NCBI RefSeq assembly: GCF_023898315.1
Contig: NC_064625.1
Coordinates: 100,798,269-100,862,268, forward strand
Reading direction: 5' to 3'
Source: Schistocerca nitens
Lineage: Eukaryota; Arthropoda; Insecta; Orthoptera; Acrididae
Length of the DNA: 64,000 bases
Under the pieces are notes generated by a model that saw nothing but the letters and a program-made list of their open reading frames with translations, did not search any database and was not told where the DNA came from. A program made the translations under genes and the position numbers. The stretch's first letter is position 1. Every line of letters begins with the position of its first letter. Shown here one piece after another: positions 21,756 to 32,073 of the stretch.

Positions 21756-24071
21756 ATGGAGAAGGAAAAAATCGGTGCTATATATGAATGTTCGATCAAA
21801 GAATGCCTTGGAAGCAGACCTGAACCAACAATCGAAAATTTCGGGTTATGGTTACTTAAAGAAAATTTAGATAATGATAATCTTTTAACAAATATCGGAG
21901 ATATAGATTATACAAATGGAGAAGAAAAGCTAAAAAAATTTGAACCAATTTCAGAGCGATTTTGTGATAACATTATGATGGTTCTAATTACAGATTCTCA
22001 AAACTTTAACTCAAAAAATGGAAAGCTTTTAGCTACAAAAGAAGTATGTGGCCAGTTTAACAATGTTCTTAAAGATAAATTTAAGAAATTTAACTTAGGA
22101 AGTCGGGCCATTGTTGCCAAACCACCATATAAACTAGATTCTGATTCGCAGGTAGCTACAGGTGTTAAGCAAATTATAGACAAGAAAATAGAAAGTGGAA
22201 AGGTAAACTACAAAGAGCCAGTAGTAATTCCATATAAAATAGAACTTGCGGATGTCGACTTGGAATATCTCTTACGCGAATTACCTAAAATAATAAAAGA
22301 GCTCGAAAATAACCACTTCTATTTATTAGACTTCGATATAACGCAGGATTTTGCTGGAATATTTAACAAGGACGAAATGTCTGATTATCTCAGAAAGAAT
22401 CATAATTTTTGTTTCCAAAGTGAATATAAAGAGGATTGCAATGTAATAGTAGATGATGATAAAAGTACTGGAATAGATTGCTTAACGTGGAAGAATGGTA
22501 GTTCTAGGGTTAAAATTTACAACAAATATATATGCCAACTAACAAATCCTGGAATGAGTAAACAACTCGGAAACCACATAATAAATTTAGTAAAATGTCC
22601 CAGTGCAAGATTAAAACAAACATTTAACGATCCTCGGGCAGCAAATAACGGAATTACTAGATTAGAAGTTACAATCTATAACTATACAGATCCAAAATTT
22701 AAATTAACCCACGAAGTTCTTCCATTATATAATTGTAACACCATAATAGAAGACAACAAAAAATATTTCGAAAGTGCACCAATGTATTCAGTCCCATTTT
22801 CTAAAATGTGGACGAAATTAACAAACAAATTAAAAAATAGCTGTTGTGTTGTTTCTAAAAATTTATTACAATATGCATACTGGGGTAATACTAGTTCAAA
22901 GAAATTAACTGGAATACAAATAAAGTTACCAGGAAATCAGACAGAAAGAACAAAATGTATAAACTATGTATTGTCTGCTTACAGTTTTAAATCATTGCCA
23001 CTTAACTACTTAGAAATTTTAGAAAATACAGAACAGTTAAATGTCGTATCTATAATACAGAAATGCTTTATTAAGGAGGAGGGAGAGACATATTTTAGTA
23101 GATCTAGGTGCCATCTATCTACAATACCGGTAGGCATTGATATAAAAAAATTTGGATTAATAGAAACAACTAATGTTAAACCATTAATTTTACGCAAAAT
23201 AATGGAACCTCCGTATAAAATTAAAGAGACAGACCCCATTAATAAAGCTTACATCCAGTCTAGAAATAAGAGGGACAGAGAATTTAAAGAAATAAGCATA
23301 AAGAGTAGGAAAAAGGATTTCTTGAATAAAACGAGGAGTGTACTAGAAGATAATAAAAATTTGATAGAGCAATATCAAAAAATTAAAGAAACAGAGGAAG
23401 AAATTAAAAATTATTTTTCTAAAGATTTGATAAATTTCGATATAACTGGAATTTACAAAATAAATGCAATTATTCTAAAGATAGAAAGTGGGTCAATAAA
23501 TGTAGGTTTTCTTGGGGGAAAAGGTGATGAAAAAGTGGTATATTTTCTTAAAGGGTGTTACAATGGAGCTGACAGTCATAGAGACAATCTAAAAGAAAAA
23601 GGATTTATGTTTTCAAATGGTAGTGTGGAAATAGTATATTACCCTGTGAAAGACGAATTTACTGCTAATGGAACCATAATTTTTAATGCATCAGAAATAA
23701 AACCTTTTGAAATAACAAACAGTTCTTACATGAATCAGCTTTTAATATGTAAAGAGGATGTGGCAGAAATAGAAAATATAAAAATGGGAACAATAGAATC
23801 TGAAATTAAGGTTAAAGATTGCAAAACATTAGAAGATTTGAAAGAAGGTGATAATTTACTTATTTCGCATATTCAGGCAAAAACCTATTATGGTAGAGAT
23901 AGATATATATTAATGTTCGAAAATAGAGATGATTATTATGTGTCGAATTATTGGTTAGAGAACGAAATAAAGTGCGGAAATAAAGACATAAACTTTAAGT
24001 TAAAGATTAGGTTAGATATAATAGAAACAACACCTAAGAAGAAGAAAGAGCGATTGGTATTTGTTGCTTAA
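21756..24071 (+). CDS. Rep-like protein of unknown family, 771 codons, intact
   Basis: A single uninterrupted frame, far longer than any other here, AT-rich with many AAA, ATA and AAT codons. Starts at Met 21756 (MEKEKIGAIYEC); no earlier in-frame Met was chosen and an upstream spliced leader is possible. Visible motifs: YLLDFDITQDF (residues 189-199), RVKIYNKY (251-258), GNHIINLV (272-279) and TRLEVTIYNY (301-310). This order resembles the acid-rich strand, the RxYxK block with a candidate active tyrosine, and the RxEx strand of Rep_trans-type replication initiators; a classical HUH pair was not seen. Residues 485-555 are lysine/glutamate-rich and likely helical. Two beta-rich regions follow (about 560-655 and 690-740), the second (YILMFENRDDYYVSNYWLEN) looking like a single-strand DNA-binding fold, and a basic tail KKKKER. 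It may be the only gene of a HUH-type transposon or a captured viral or plasmid replication gene. It looks whole. Function is inferred from motif order alone. Confidence 0.6.
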   Translation: MEKEKIGAIYECSIKECLGSRPEPTIENFGLWLLKENLDNDNLLTNIGDIDYTNGEEKLKKFEPISERFCDNIMMVLITDSQNFNSKNGKLLATKEVCGQFNNVLKDKFKKFNLGSRAIVAKPPYKLDSDSQVATGVKQIIDKKIESGKVNYKEPVVIPYKIELADVDLEYLLRELPKIIKELENNHFYLLDFDITQDFAGIFNKDEMSDYLRKNHNFCFQSEYKEDCNVIVDDDKSTGIDCLTWKNGSSRVKIYNKYICQLTNPGMSKQLGNHIINLVKCPSARLKQTFNDPRAANNGITRLEVTIYNYTDPKFKLTHEVLPLYNCNTIIEDNKKYFESAPMYSVPFSKMWTKLTNKLKNSCCVVSKNLLQYAYWGNTSSKKLTGIQIKLPGNQTERTKCINYVLSAYSFKSLPLNYLEILENTEQLNVVSIIQKCFIKEEGETYFSRSRCHLSTIPVGIDIKKFGLIETTNVKPLILRKIMEPPYKIKETDPINKAYIQSRNKRDREFKEISIKSRKKDFLNKTRSVLEDNKNLIEQYQKIKETEEEIKNYFSKDLINFDITGIYKINAIILKIESGSINVGFLGGKGDEKVVYFLKGCYNGADSHRDNLKEKGFMFSNGSVEIVYYPVKDEFTANGTIIFNASEIKPFEITNSSYMNQLLICKEDVAEIENIKMGTIESEIKVKDCKTLEDLKEGDNLLISHIQAKTYYGRDRYILMFENRDDYYVSNYWLENEIKCGNKDINFKLKIRLDIIETTPKKKKERLVFVA

Positions 24072-24224
24072 ATTTATAAGATTTTCTTATGGAAGTATTG
24101 ATAAATATGATTTTAATTAATGGAGACACATTTTGTTCTTGTATTGCTATTATTCTTTTATATTTTGTTATTTATATGTGAGTTTTATGTAATATATTGT
24201 GAATCTAGAATTTTTTCATTTGCT

Positions 24225-24243
24225 TGTGAGGGTCTACCTCACA
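24225..24243 (+). other. Short perfect hairpin downstream of the Rep-like gene
   Basis: TGTGAGG and CCTCACA form a 7-bp perfect stem around a 5-base loop, about 155 bp after the stop codon. Hairpins near the 3' end are typical of elements moved by HUH enzymes and of some terminators. Alone, a stem this short can occur by chance. Confidence 0.35.
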
Positions 24244-24344
24244 GACCTTTAGCTTCATAATTTTCTTTTACATTCCAGTCTTGGTTCTAGTACTTTAGTT
24301 CTTACAGGATATTGGACATACATTGTATTACTTTGTGAAAAGCC

Positions 24345-25038
24345 TATCTGGGAACCACACATCAAAAATATATCAGGTAGACTTTCAAGAGTTAGTTATT
24401 TAATTATAAATTTAAAAGGAGATGTTCCAGATAAATGTGTAAGATCAGCATATTTGGCTTTCTTCCAAAACATTATATCATATGGAATTTTGTGTCACAT
24501 AAATGAAATTTTACTTTTGCAGAAGAAAGTATTAAGAATAATTACTGATTCCGGTAAATCATAACACTGTAAACCTGTGTTTGTTAAATTGCAATATTTG
24601 ACAGTAATAAACCTATTGATTTATAATGTTCTATTGTACATTAGCAATGATGTTTCAAAATCTGTATTGAGAAGTGATTTTCATAGCTATAATACTATAA
24701 ATAAAACCTGTGTATATATGCCACATCATAGACTATGTAAGTCACAGAACTCCTACCTTGTCCATGGACTAAGGATGTTTAACAGACTAAGCATAGATTT
24801 TAAAGAATTACCAGTAAATATTTTTAAAGCCAAATTGTATAAGCTACTAGTAAACTATCCTTTTTACACTCTTCATGAATTTTTTGAAGACGAAAATATT
24901 GATTTGTAACATATGGTTTCCACTATTACCCATTTCATGCAAACTAAAGTACATTGCGAAATGTATGGTCTTGACTTTATCTATTGCTATAATGAGCTGG
25001 ATGACAATAAACTTTTATTATTATTATTATTATTATTC
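24345..25038 (+). pseudogene. Non-LTR retrotransposon 3' end with (TTA)n tail
   Basis: From about 24345 the plus strand reads WEPHIKNISGRLSRVSYLII, ILLLQKKVLRIITDSGKS and, after one stop, the late reverse-transcriptase tail with HHRLCKSQNSYLVHGLRMFN and a stop at 24907. A CR1/Jockey-like element ends this way. The 3' untranslated part ends in ACTTTTATTATTATTATTAT (to 25038), a simple-repeat tail expected of such elements. The 5' end is truncated in the reverse-transcriptase thumb region, so the insertion carries no catalytic core. Its truncation point marks the latest possible right edge of the preceding Rep-like unit. Confidence 0.82.
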
Positions 25039-25735
25039 TGCATTGTCACATTTTGTAATCATTTAGTTTTTGAGGTATAAAGTCCTTAATGATGACATAA
25101 AAAGAAATGCTGTGTGACATTATTTATTTACTTATTCATCCTTTGATCACTGTTTAAAACCATACTGTATACATCAATGTACATTTACAATTTCAGCTAA
25201 AGTGCAAATTACAATTTGAGCATGTATATTATATTTCACAATAGGCTTAAACATATATGTAAAATAATTAATGAAAACATTTAATTTACTGCATATAGGC
25301 AACCAATTTCAGTTTTTGCTGCAATGGTTGAGGCATAAGAAAAAATATCAAGTTTATTTTTCGTTTACACAGTGTATGTAGCTCATTTCTCAAGTTACTG
25401 ATTTAGTGCAGCAAAATCTTTCTAATTCTTTTGGACTGGTCTCAAAATATTAACACTGTACAAATATGCTGATTTTAAGTACTGGCTTCACTGTGTTTCG
25501 AAAACTGATGGTGCTTTTACATTTTTTAAACTGCTTGGTAAGCTGTTGTATAATGAGCACCCTGCTTTAGTAGGACCTTTATTGACCAGTTGCAGTCAGG
25601 TAATACTGACATTATAGCCATCTTTTACTCTTGTGCTGTAATCATGTAGTTCTCTGCATAGCACTGGTGTACAATTTAATTTGAGATACATTATAGTGTT
25701 TCAAATATATGAGTAGAGGGTACGGTCATAATTTT
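25039..25735. other. Unassigned AT-rich stretch
   Basis: No motif recognised. It could hold the 3' untranslated end of the minus-strand LINE remnant to its right. Confidence 0.4.
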
Positions 25736-25739
25736 AGAT

Positions 25740-27570
25740 TCTTTGAACTTGGTTTTACAGGGCTCTCTTGGTCGTAGCCTTCCAATACATATGTTTGCTT
25801 TCTTTTTTTCAGTCTGTTCATATGCACATTTGCTGTCCTACCCCATATTATTATACAGTATCATAAATTTGGATGAATTAGTCTATAGTATATCTTTAAC
25901 AATGAACCTACATCAACTGTGTAGGACATTTTCTTCATTGAAAATACACTGCTGCCTATTTTTGAGCTGAGTTTTTCTATATTGTTTTTCCATGTCAAAA
26001 GTCTATTGTCAATCCCATGAACTTGTAACTGCCAACTTTGTTAGCACTGTTCCCTAAATTCTTATATGTAGTTTCACGTAAGTTGTTGGTCTTGTTGCTA
26101 GTATTTCCATGTATGTTGTTTTCATTTACAAACAGATTGTTTTCACTTAAATATTCAATTGCCCTTTCTGTGTCCATGACAATTCTTGTTTCTAAATCAT
26201 TTATTGAGCTACTACTTACAATAAGGGCTGTATCATGTGCACACGTGATTACATTTTCTTTTGCCGATGCTGCATGTCATTTACATGCAATACCAACATT
26301 AGTGGACCAAGTATTAAGCCTTGTGTTACTCCATACATTAGCACTTGATAGTCAGAGTAAAAGGCCTCCATCTTATAGTTGTATCTTAATTCTACAATTT
26401 GTTCTCTGTTTTCTATAAATGATTTTATTAGAAAGGCTGCATTCCCCAGATACCATATCTACACAGTTTGTCTAACACACTAGAATGGCATACACAGTGA
26501 AAGGTCTTTGAGAAATGTGCTACAAACTTCCTTCCTTTTGTTCTTCCAAAGCTCTCATGATATGGGTCATGAATTTTTCGCACCCTTTCCTAAATTCATG
26601 CTGTGCTTCATCCAAGATATTTTGTTTTTCTATGAAATTTATAATACTGTTTTTCGTAGCTATATCTACCATTTTTATAAGTCAGGTGTAATTGCTAAAG
26701 GTTGCCTTTTATCACTGTCTATGTAAATTGGCACTACTTCACTCTTTTTCATACATGTGGAGAACAATCTCTTCCCCATTACCAAGTTTAAAAGGAATGT
26801 CAGAGGCTTAACTAGTTACTGTGAGCAGTGTTTGATTACTTCTGCAGATGTTCTATCTGTACCCTCTGTGTCTTTGTTTTTCAGTCACTGGCTTATATTT
26901 GTAACTTCTGCTTCACATGTTGGAAACAGGAATAGACATTCTGTTATTTCTGGTGGAGCTATACTTTTCTGAGTCAGTGCTTCATTTTGTTTCATTCATT
27001 CCTGAACGATATTTACATAACACTGATTTAAAGTGGAACACAGTTCATGTGGGTAGTCAGTTCATTCCCTTGTGATGCAAGTACTATGTTCCCACTTTCT
27101 GTCTTATTTGATTCATTCCTGTTTGTATCTACATGTGACCAGACTGTCTTATGCAGTCAACAATTTTACAACTTTTTTTTTTCTTTTTCTAATATAAAAA
27201 GATACTGTGTTTGTCAGTCCATTGCTTTCAATCTTTGAATTTCTGGAAACATTCAAATTTGGTCTCTTCTGTCATGATTGACATCTTTTAAATCAAAATG
27301 ATCAAAGAGGCATTTTTATAAATGATGTGAAGCAATGTAAAACGATTCAATAGGCATTTTTAGAAACAACTGGAAGACAGATTGGATAGTGAACTCCTTC
27401 TCCATCTCTTGTTCCCTCCTGGAAAATTGCTGGAATGACTGTTCCATGAAAAACTGGTTTTCTGTTGCAGTCAATGTAGGTTTTGTTCTGTGAAAATAGT
27501 AATATTTAAAGTGAAAGAAGTTGTCCCATATGATAAAGAAATATGTCTCAGCGGAATGACTTGCCATGCT
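25740..27570 (-). pseudogene. Decayed LINE reverse transcriptase, minus strand
   Basis: On the minus strand, frames between about 27000 and 25740 give TEGTDRTSAEVIKHCSQ, a degraded finger region, then YGVTQGLILGPLMLVLHVND (the PQGSxLGPLLF block, about 26300), MDTERAIEYLSENNLFVNEN (26177), KFMGLTIDF and NNIEKL. These follow one another as in Jockey/CR1-type reverse transcriptases. Stops and shifts are frequent, so it is an old copy. The catalytic FADDT motif is not cleanly readable. The part between 27000 and 27570 is assigned only by position and weak resemblance. Confidence 0.65.
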
Positions 27571-27924
27571 TACCCACGGCAGGGAGCTTGACTAGCTTCC
27601 TTCAGGTAATTTGTGTTCTGGCCACAAGAGAAAGAATTATAATCGCATAAGTCTAGTACGCACAAATATCACCAGATGAAGCTTATTACAATAAGGTTCG
27701 TTTTTTAGTTACTGATTTTGGGATCTGTTGTTAAAGCCCAACCAATTAAAGTGTGTTGCTGGTAATTATGGCAGCAGTATGCTACCTTGTGTTTTGGAAA
27801 GAGAGATCTGGAACTGTTCATTTTGCCAGGAAAAGTGAAAAATGGAACCTTTTAGCATGGTCATTGACAGTCTGTATTAATCACCTCTCTGGAGTACAAC
27901 TACCAAATAATTACATTACCATCG
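27571..27924. other. Unassigned spacer
   Basis: No feature recognised; lies between the minus-strand LINE remnant and an RTE-like LINE end. Confidence 0.4.
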
Positions 27925-28157
27925 GTTGGTAGGACATATTCTGAGGCATCAAGCGATCACCAATTTAGTATTGGAGGGCAGCACGGAGAGTAAAAATTGT
28001 AGAGGGAGACCAAGAGATGAATACACTAAACAGATTCAGAAGGATGTAGATTGCAGTAGGTATTGGGAGATGAAGAAGCTTGTACAGGATAGAGTAGCAT
28101 GGAGAGCTGCATCAAACCAGTCTCTGGACTGAAGACCACAACAACAACAACAACAAC
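27925..28157 (+). mobile_element. RTE-like LINE 3' end, 5'-truncated, with (CAA)n tail
   Basis: The plus frame reads VGHILRHQAITNLVLEGSTE, then GRPRDEYTKQIQKDVDCSRY and KKLVQDRVAWRAASNQSLD, the C-terminal end of an endonuclease/reverse-transcriptase polyprotein very common in insect genomes. It ends in CTGAAGACCACAACAACAAC, a tail of CAA units. Only about 230 bp were inserted. Other copies of this family are at 50440, 57762, 62174 and 63277. Confidence 0.85.
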
Positions 28158-29085
28158 ATACCTACTCTTATTGGATGAGCCTAAAGCAATTAAAATGTAA
28201 TTGCACGCACACTTCATTTGGATGGGATAAACCAGTGCTTTGTAAAAATTTTGATTAATAGTTAACTCTTTTGAAATAATTGAGAGCGTTCTGGCACTTC
28301 TTGTCTTGTACTTCAGACATGAAGTACTTTCTGTGGTATTCAATGGAGTCACCAGAGTACATTTAATGCTATAATGGTTGCTCTTTTCCAAAAATGTGAT
28401 GGTAATATTATTTTTTTTATAGGTTGACAGTCTCTTGTTGAATACTACTTCAATGTTGGTGGTTATTGTTTCATTATATTGCCTTCCCTTTGCATTGATC
28501 ATTTTCTTGTATGTCCTATTTTTGTGATAACATGATCTAGATACATGCTTATTGTTGTGTAGTTGGTGGTAACAGAGTGGACAAAGAAATTACAACTCAG
28601 TTGGGATTGTCGCAGTAGTAATTATGAGTAATGTCTCTCACATTGTAAATTGTATCCTTGCTGTCTTGCTCGATATTTGTCATTTTGCACACTTATTTTA
28701 GTGTTCATAATGTTTGTGGTCACATCTAATGAAGCCTAGCTGTGAAGCACACCACCACCAGTAGCTGGAGGCAGTGATACTTCAGATATCTGTATCGAAG
28801 ACGGTCCCCACATAACAGACGAGAAGTACGCAATCGTCAGGGAAACCATTTAACAAGACTATCTGCATAGGAACAGTCTATTGCTTCTGAACAGCTGTTC
28901 AGTGAGGATTCGTTGCCACAGACAGACACGGCACACATAGATCAGACACATCGACCTTCAGCATACTCCTCACGACTGTCACTGCTGCAGTGCACCTGTT
29001 GTGAAGATATGAAGATCCATGTCGGGCACTATTAAAGGCATAGATGTGGAGTCGCTCAGTGCTACATGAGGTGAGCAGCACAATT
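28158..29085. other. Unassigned; may include the 5' part of the next LINE
   Basis: No convincing gene. A 158-codon minus frame (28026-28502) overlaps the RTE-like tail and has no motif. The right part (about 28770-29085) may be the 5' untranslated region of the CR1-like LINE, but I cannot place its start. Confidence 0.4.
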
Positions 29086-29132
29086 CTGCCAAAATTTTTA
29101 CAAAGGTACAGACGGTATTTAGAAAGGATAGA

Positions 29133-30080
29133 TTGCATGCAACCGGTGGTGGAGTGTTCGTCGCTGTTAGTAGTAGTTTATCCTGTAGTGAAGTAGAAGT
29201 GGATAGTTCCTGTGAATTGTTATGGGTGGAGGTTACACTCAACAACCGAGCTAGGTTAATAATTGGCTCCTTTTACCGACCTCCCGACTCAGCAGCATTA
29301 GTAGCAGAACAACTGAGAGAAAATTTGGAATACATATCACATAAATTTTCTCAGCATGTTATAGTCTTAGGTGGAGATTTCAATTTACCAGATATAGACT
29401 GGGACACTCAGATGTTTAGGACGGGTGGTAGGGACAGAGCATCGAGTGACATTATACTGAGTGCACTATCCGAAAATTACCTCGAGCAATTAAACAGAGA
29501 ACCGACTCGTGCAGATAACATCTTGGACCTACTGATAACAAACAGACCCAAACTTTTCGACTCTGTATGTGCAGAACAGGGAATCAGTGATCATAAGGCA
29601 GTTGCAGCATCCCTGAATATGGAAGTTAATAGTAATATAAAAAAAGGGAGGAAGGTTTATCTGTTTAGCAAGAGTAATAGAAGGCAGATTTCAGACTACC
29701 TAACAGATCAAAACGAAAATTTCTGTTCCGACACTGACAATGTTGAGTGTTTATGGAAAAAGTTCAAGGCAATCGTAAAATGCGTTTTAGACAGGTACGT
29801 GCCGAGTAAAACTGTGAGGGACGGGAAAAACCCACCGTGGTACAACAACAAAGTTAGGAAACTACTGCGAAAGCAAAGAGAGCTTCACTCCAAGTTTAAA
29901 CGCAGCCAAAACCTCTCAGACAAACAGAAGCTAAACGATGTCAAAGTTAGCGTAGGGAGGGCTATGCGTGAAGCGTTCAGTGAATTCGAAAGTAAAATTC
30001 TATGTACTGACTTGACAGAAAATCCTAGGAAGTTCTGGCCTTACGTTAAATCAGTAAGTGGCTCGAAACAGCATATCTAG
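29133..30080 (+). pseudogene. LINE endonuclease domain and linker
   Basis: The frame reads GGGVFVAVSSSLSCSEV, LLWVEVTLNNRARLIIGSFY (the strand before the YRPP block), VIVLGGDFNLPDIDWDTQ with the DFN metal/catalytic block, ILDLLITNRPKLFDSV and GISDHKAV, whose SDH histidine is the last catalytic residue of exonuclease-endonuclease-phosphatase nucleases. The helical linker WYNNKVRKLLRKQRELHSKF follows. The domain nicks target DNA to prime reverse transcription. The first strands of the fold, with the catalytic Asn and Glu, lie before 29133 and are not readable. A TAG stop at 30078-30080 ends this part; the same frame continues after it. Confidence 0.88.
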
Positions 30081-31679
30081 ACACTCCGGGATGATGATGG
30101 CATTGAAACAGAGGATGACACGCGTAAAGCTGAAATACTAAACACCTTTTTCCAAAGCTGTTTCACAGAGGAAGACCGCACTGCAGTTCCTTCTCTAAAT
30201 CCTCGCACAAACGAAAAAATGGCTGACATCGAAATAAGTGTCCAAGGAATAGAAAAGCAACTGGAATCACTCAACAGAGGAAAGTCCACTGGACCTGACG
30301 GGATACCAATTCGACTCTACACAGAGTACGCGAAAGAACTTGCCCCCCTTCTAACAGCCGTGTACCGCAAGTCTCTAGAGGAACGGAGGGTTCCAAATGA
30401 TTCGAAAAGAGCACAGGTAGTCCCAGTCTTCAAGAAGGGTCGTCGAGCAGATGCGCAAAACTATAGACCTATATCTCTGACGTCGATCTGTTGTAGAATT
30501 TTAGAACATGTTTTTTGCTCGAGTATCATGTCGATTTTGGAAACCCAGAATCTACTATGTAGGAATCAACATGGATTCTGGAAACAGCGATCGTGTGAGA
30601 CCCAACTCGCTTTATTTGTTCATGAGACCCAGAAAATATTAGACACAGGCTCCCAGGTAGATGCTATTTTTCTTGACTTCCGGAAGGCGTTCGATACAGT
30701 TCCGCACTGCCGCCTGATAAACAAAGTAAGAGCCTACGGAATATCAGACCAGCTGTGTGGCTGGATTGAAGAGTTTTTAGCAAACAGAACACAGCATGTT
30801 GTTATCAATGGAGAGACGTCTACAGACGTTAAAGTAACCTCTGACGTGCCACAGGGGAGTGTTATGGGACCATTGCTTTTCACAATATATATAAATGACC
30901 TAGTAGATAGTGTCGGAAGTTCCATGCGGCTTTTCGCGGATGATACTGTAGTATACAGAGAAGTTGCAGCATTAGAAAATTGTAGCGAAATGCAGGAAGA
31001 TCTGCAGCGGATAGCCACTTGGTGCAGGGAGTGGCAACTGTCCCTTAACATAGACAAATGTAATGTATTGTGAATACACAGAAAGAAGGATCCTTTATTG
31101 TATGATTATATGATAGCGGAACAAACACTGGTAGCAGTTACTTCTGTAAAATATCTGGGAGTATGCGTGCGGAACGATTTGAAGTGGAATGATCATATAA
31201 AATTAATTGTTGGTAAGGCGGGTACCAGGTTGAGATTCATTGGGAGAGTGCTTAGAAAATGTAGTCCATCAACAAAGGAGGTGGCTTACAAAACACTCGT
31301 TCGACCTATACTTGAGTATTGCTCATCAGTGTGGGATCCGTACCAGATCGTGTTGGCAGAGGAGGTAGAGAAGATCCAAAGAAGAGCGGCGCGTTTCATC
31401 ACAGGGTTATTTGGTAACCGTGATAGCGTTACGGAGATGTTTAATAAACTCAAGTGGCAGACTCTGCAAGAGAGGCGCTCTGCATCGCGGTGTAGCTTGC
31501 TCGCCAGGTTTCGAGAGGGTGCGTTTCTGGATGAGGTATCAAATATTTTGCTTCCCCCTACTTATACATCCCGTGGAGATCACTAATGTAAAATTAGAGA
31601 GATTAGAGCACGCACGGAGGCTTTCAGACAGTCGTTCTTCCCGCGAACCATACGCGACTGGAACAGGAAAGGGAGGTAA
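30081..31679 (+). pseudogene. LINE reverse transcriptase domain
   Basis: Same frame as the endonuclease. Blocks in order: LNRGKSTGPDGIPIRLYTEY, RRADAQNYRPISLTSICCRI, QHGFWKQRSCETQLALF, AIFLDFRKAFDTVPHCRLIN (first catalytic Asp), VPQGSVMGPLLFTIYINDLV, RLFADDTVVYREVA (catalytic ADD), then the thumb with VKYLGVCVRNDLKWNDHIK and KTLVRPILEYCSSVWDPYQI. TGA at 31071-31073 stands where the copy at 40.3 kb has CGA, and TAA at 31584-31586 stands where that copy has a Glu codon; both are simple nonsense changes. The natural end is TAA at 31677-31679. All catalytic residues are intact, so loss of function is recent. Confidence 0.92.
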
Positions 31680-31750
31680 TGACAGTGGCACGTAAAGTGC
31701 CCTCCGCCACACACCGTTGGGTGGCTTGCGGAGTATAAATGTAGATGTAG

Positions 31751-32071
31751 ATCAAAGCTCGACACGCCGTGCCGTGTCGTAAGGCACATCCACTGACACA
31801 CTGTGAGAAGTGACATCGCTGAGACTGTGGACCACAGCAACTCAGCCAGAAAGAACTCACTCAGTACAATGGTAGCCCGTTATAATCAGTAATTGGTGAT
31901 AAAGGAGAGGTGCCTCTTAATCTGTTTCCTGTAACTTCACACCCGGAGCGAAACATTATTTCTCAGCTGAAAACTACAGCCTGTGATAACAGAAGCAGTG
32001 AATACTCAGCAACAGACATCTTTGAGACAAGCCACTAGGCACCAGTGATTCAGTCACCTTGCATCAGCAAG
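31751..32071. other. Unassigned spacer
   Basis: No feature recognised between the LINE tail and the TA target of the next transposon. Confidence 0.45.
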
Positions 32072-32073
32072 TA

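Larger units (their letters stand above)
29090..31750 (+). mobile_element. CR1-like LINE with endonuclease and reverse transcriptase
   Basis: A single plus reading frame of about 849 codons runs from 29133 to 31679, broken only by three in-frame stops. It encodes an apurinic-type endonuclease, then a reverse transcriptase, and is followed by a short untranslated region ending in GTAGATGTAGATC, a tail of GTAGAT-type units. The minus-strand fragment at 39648-40335 is the same family. The N-terminal part of the endonuclease and any first open frame are missing or not recognised, so the copy is 5'-truncated or starts in unreadable sequence. Confidence 0.9.

Noticed and set aside
21616-21870. Alternative frame overlapping the start of the Rep-like gene
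   Set aside because: It ends at 21870 in a different frame from the long gene and has no motif; it could be part of a leader but cannot encode a protein with the downstream frame without splicing.
28026-28502. 158-codon minus frame with hydrophobic valine run
   Set aside because: It runs through the complement of a LINE tail (GTT repeats); the valine run comes from (GTT)n and nothing else is recognisable.
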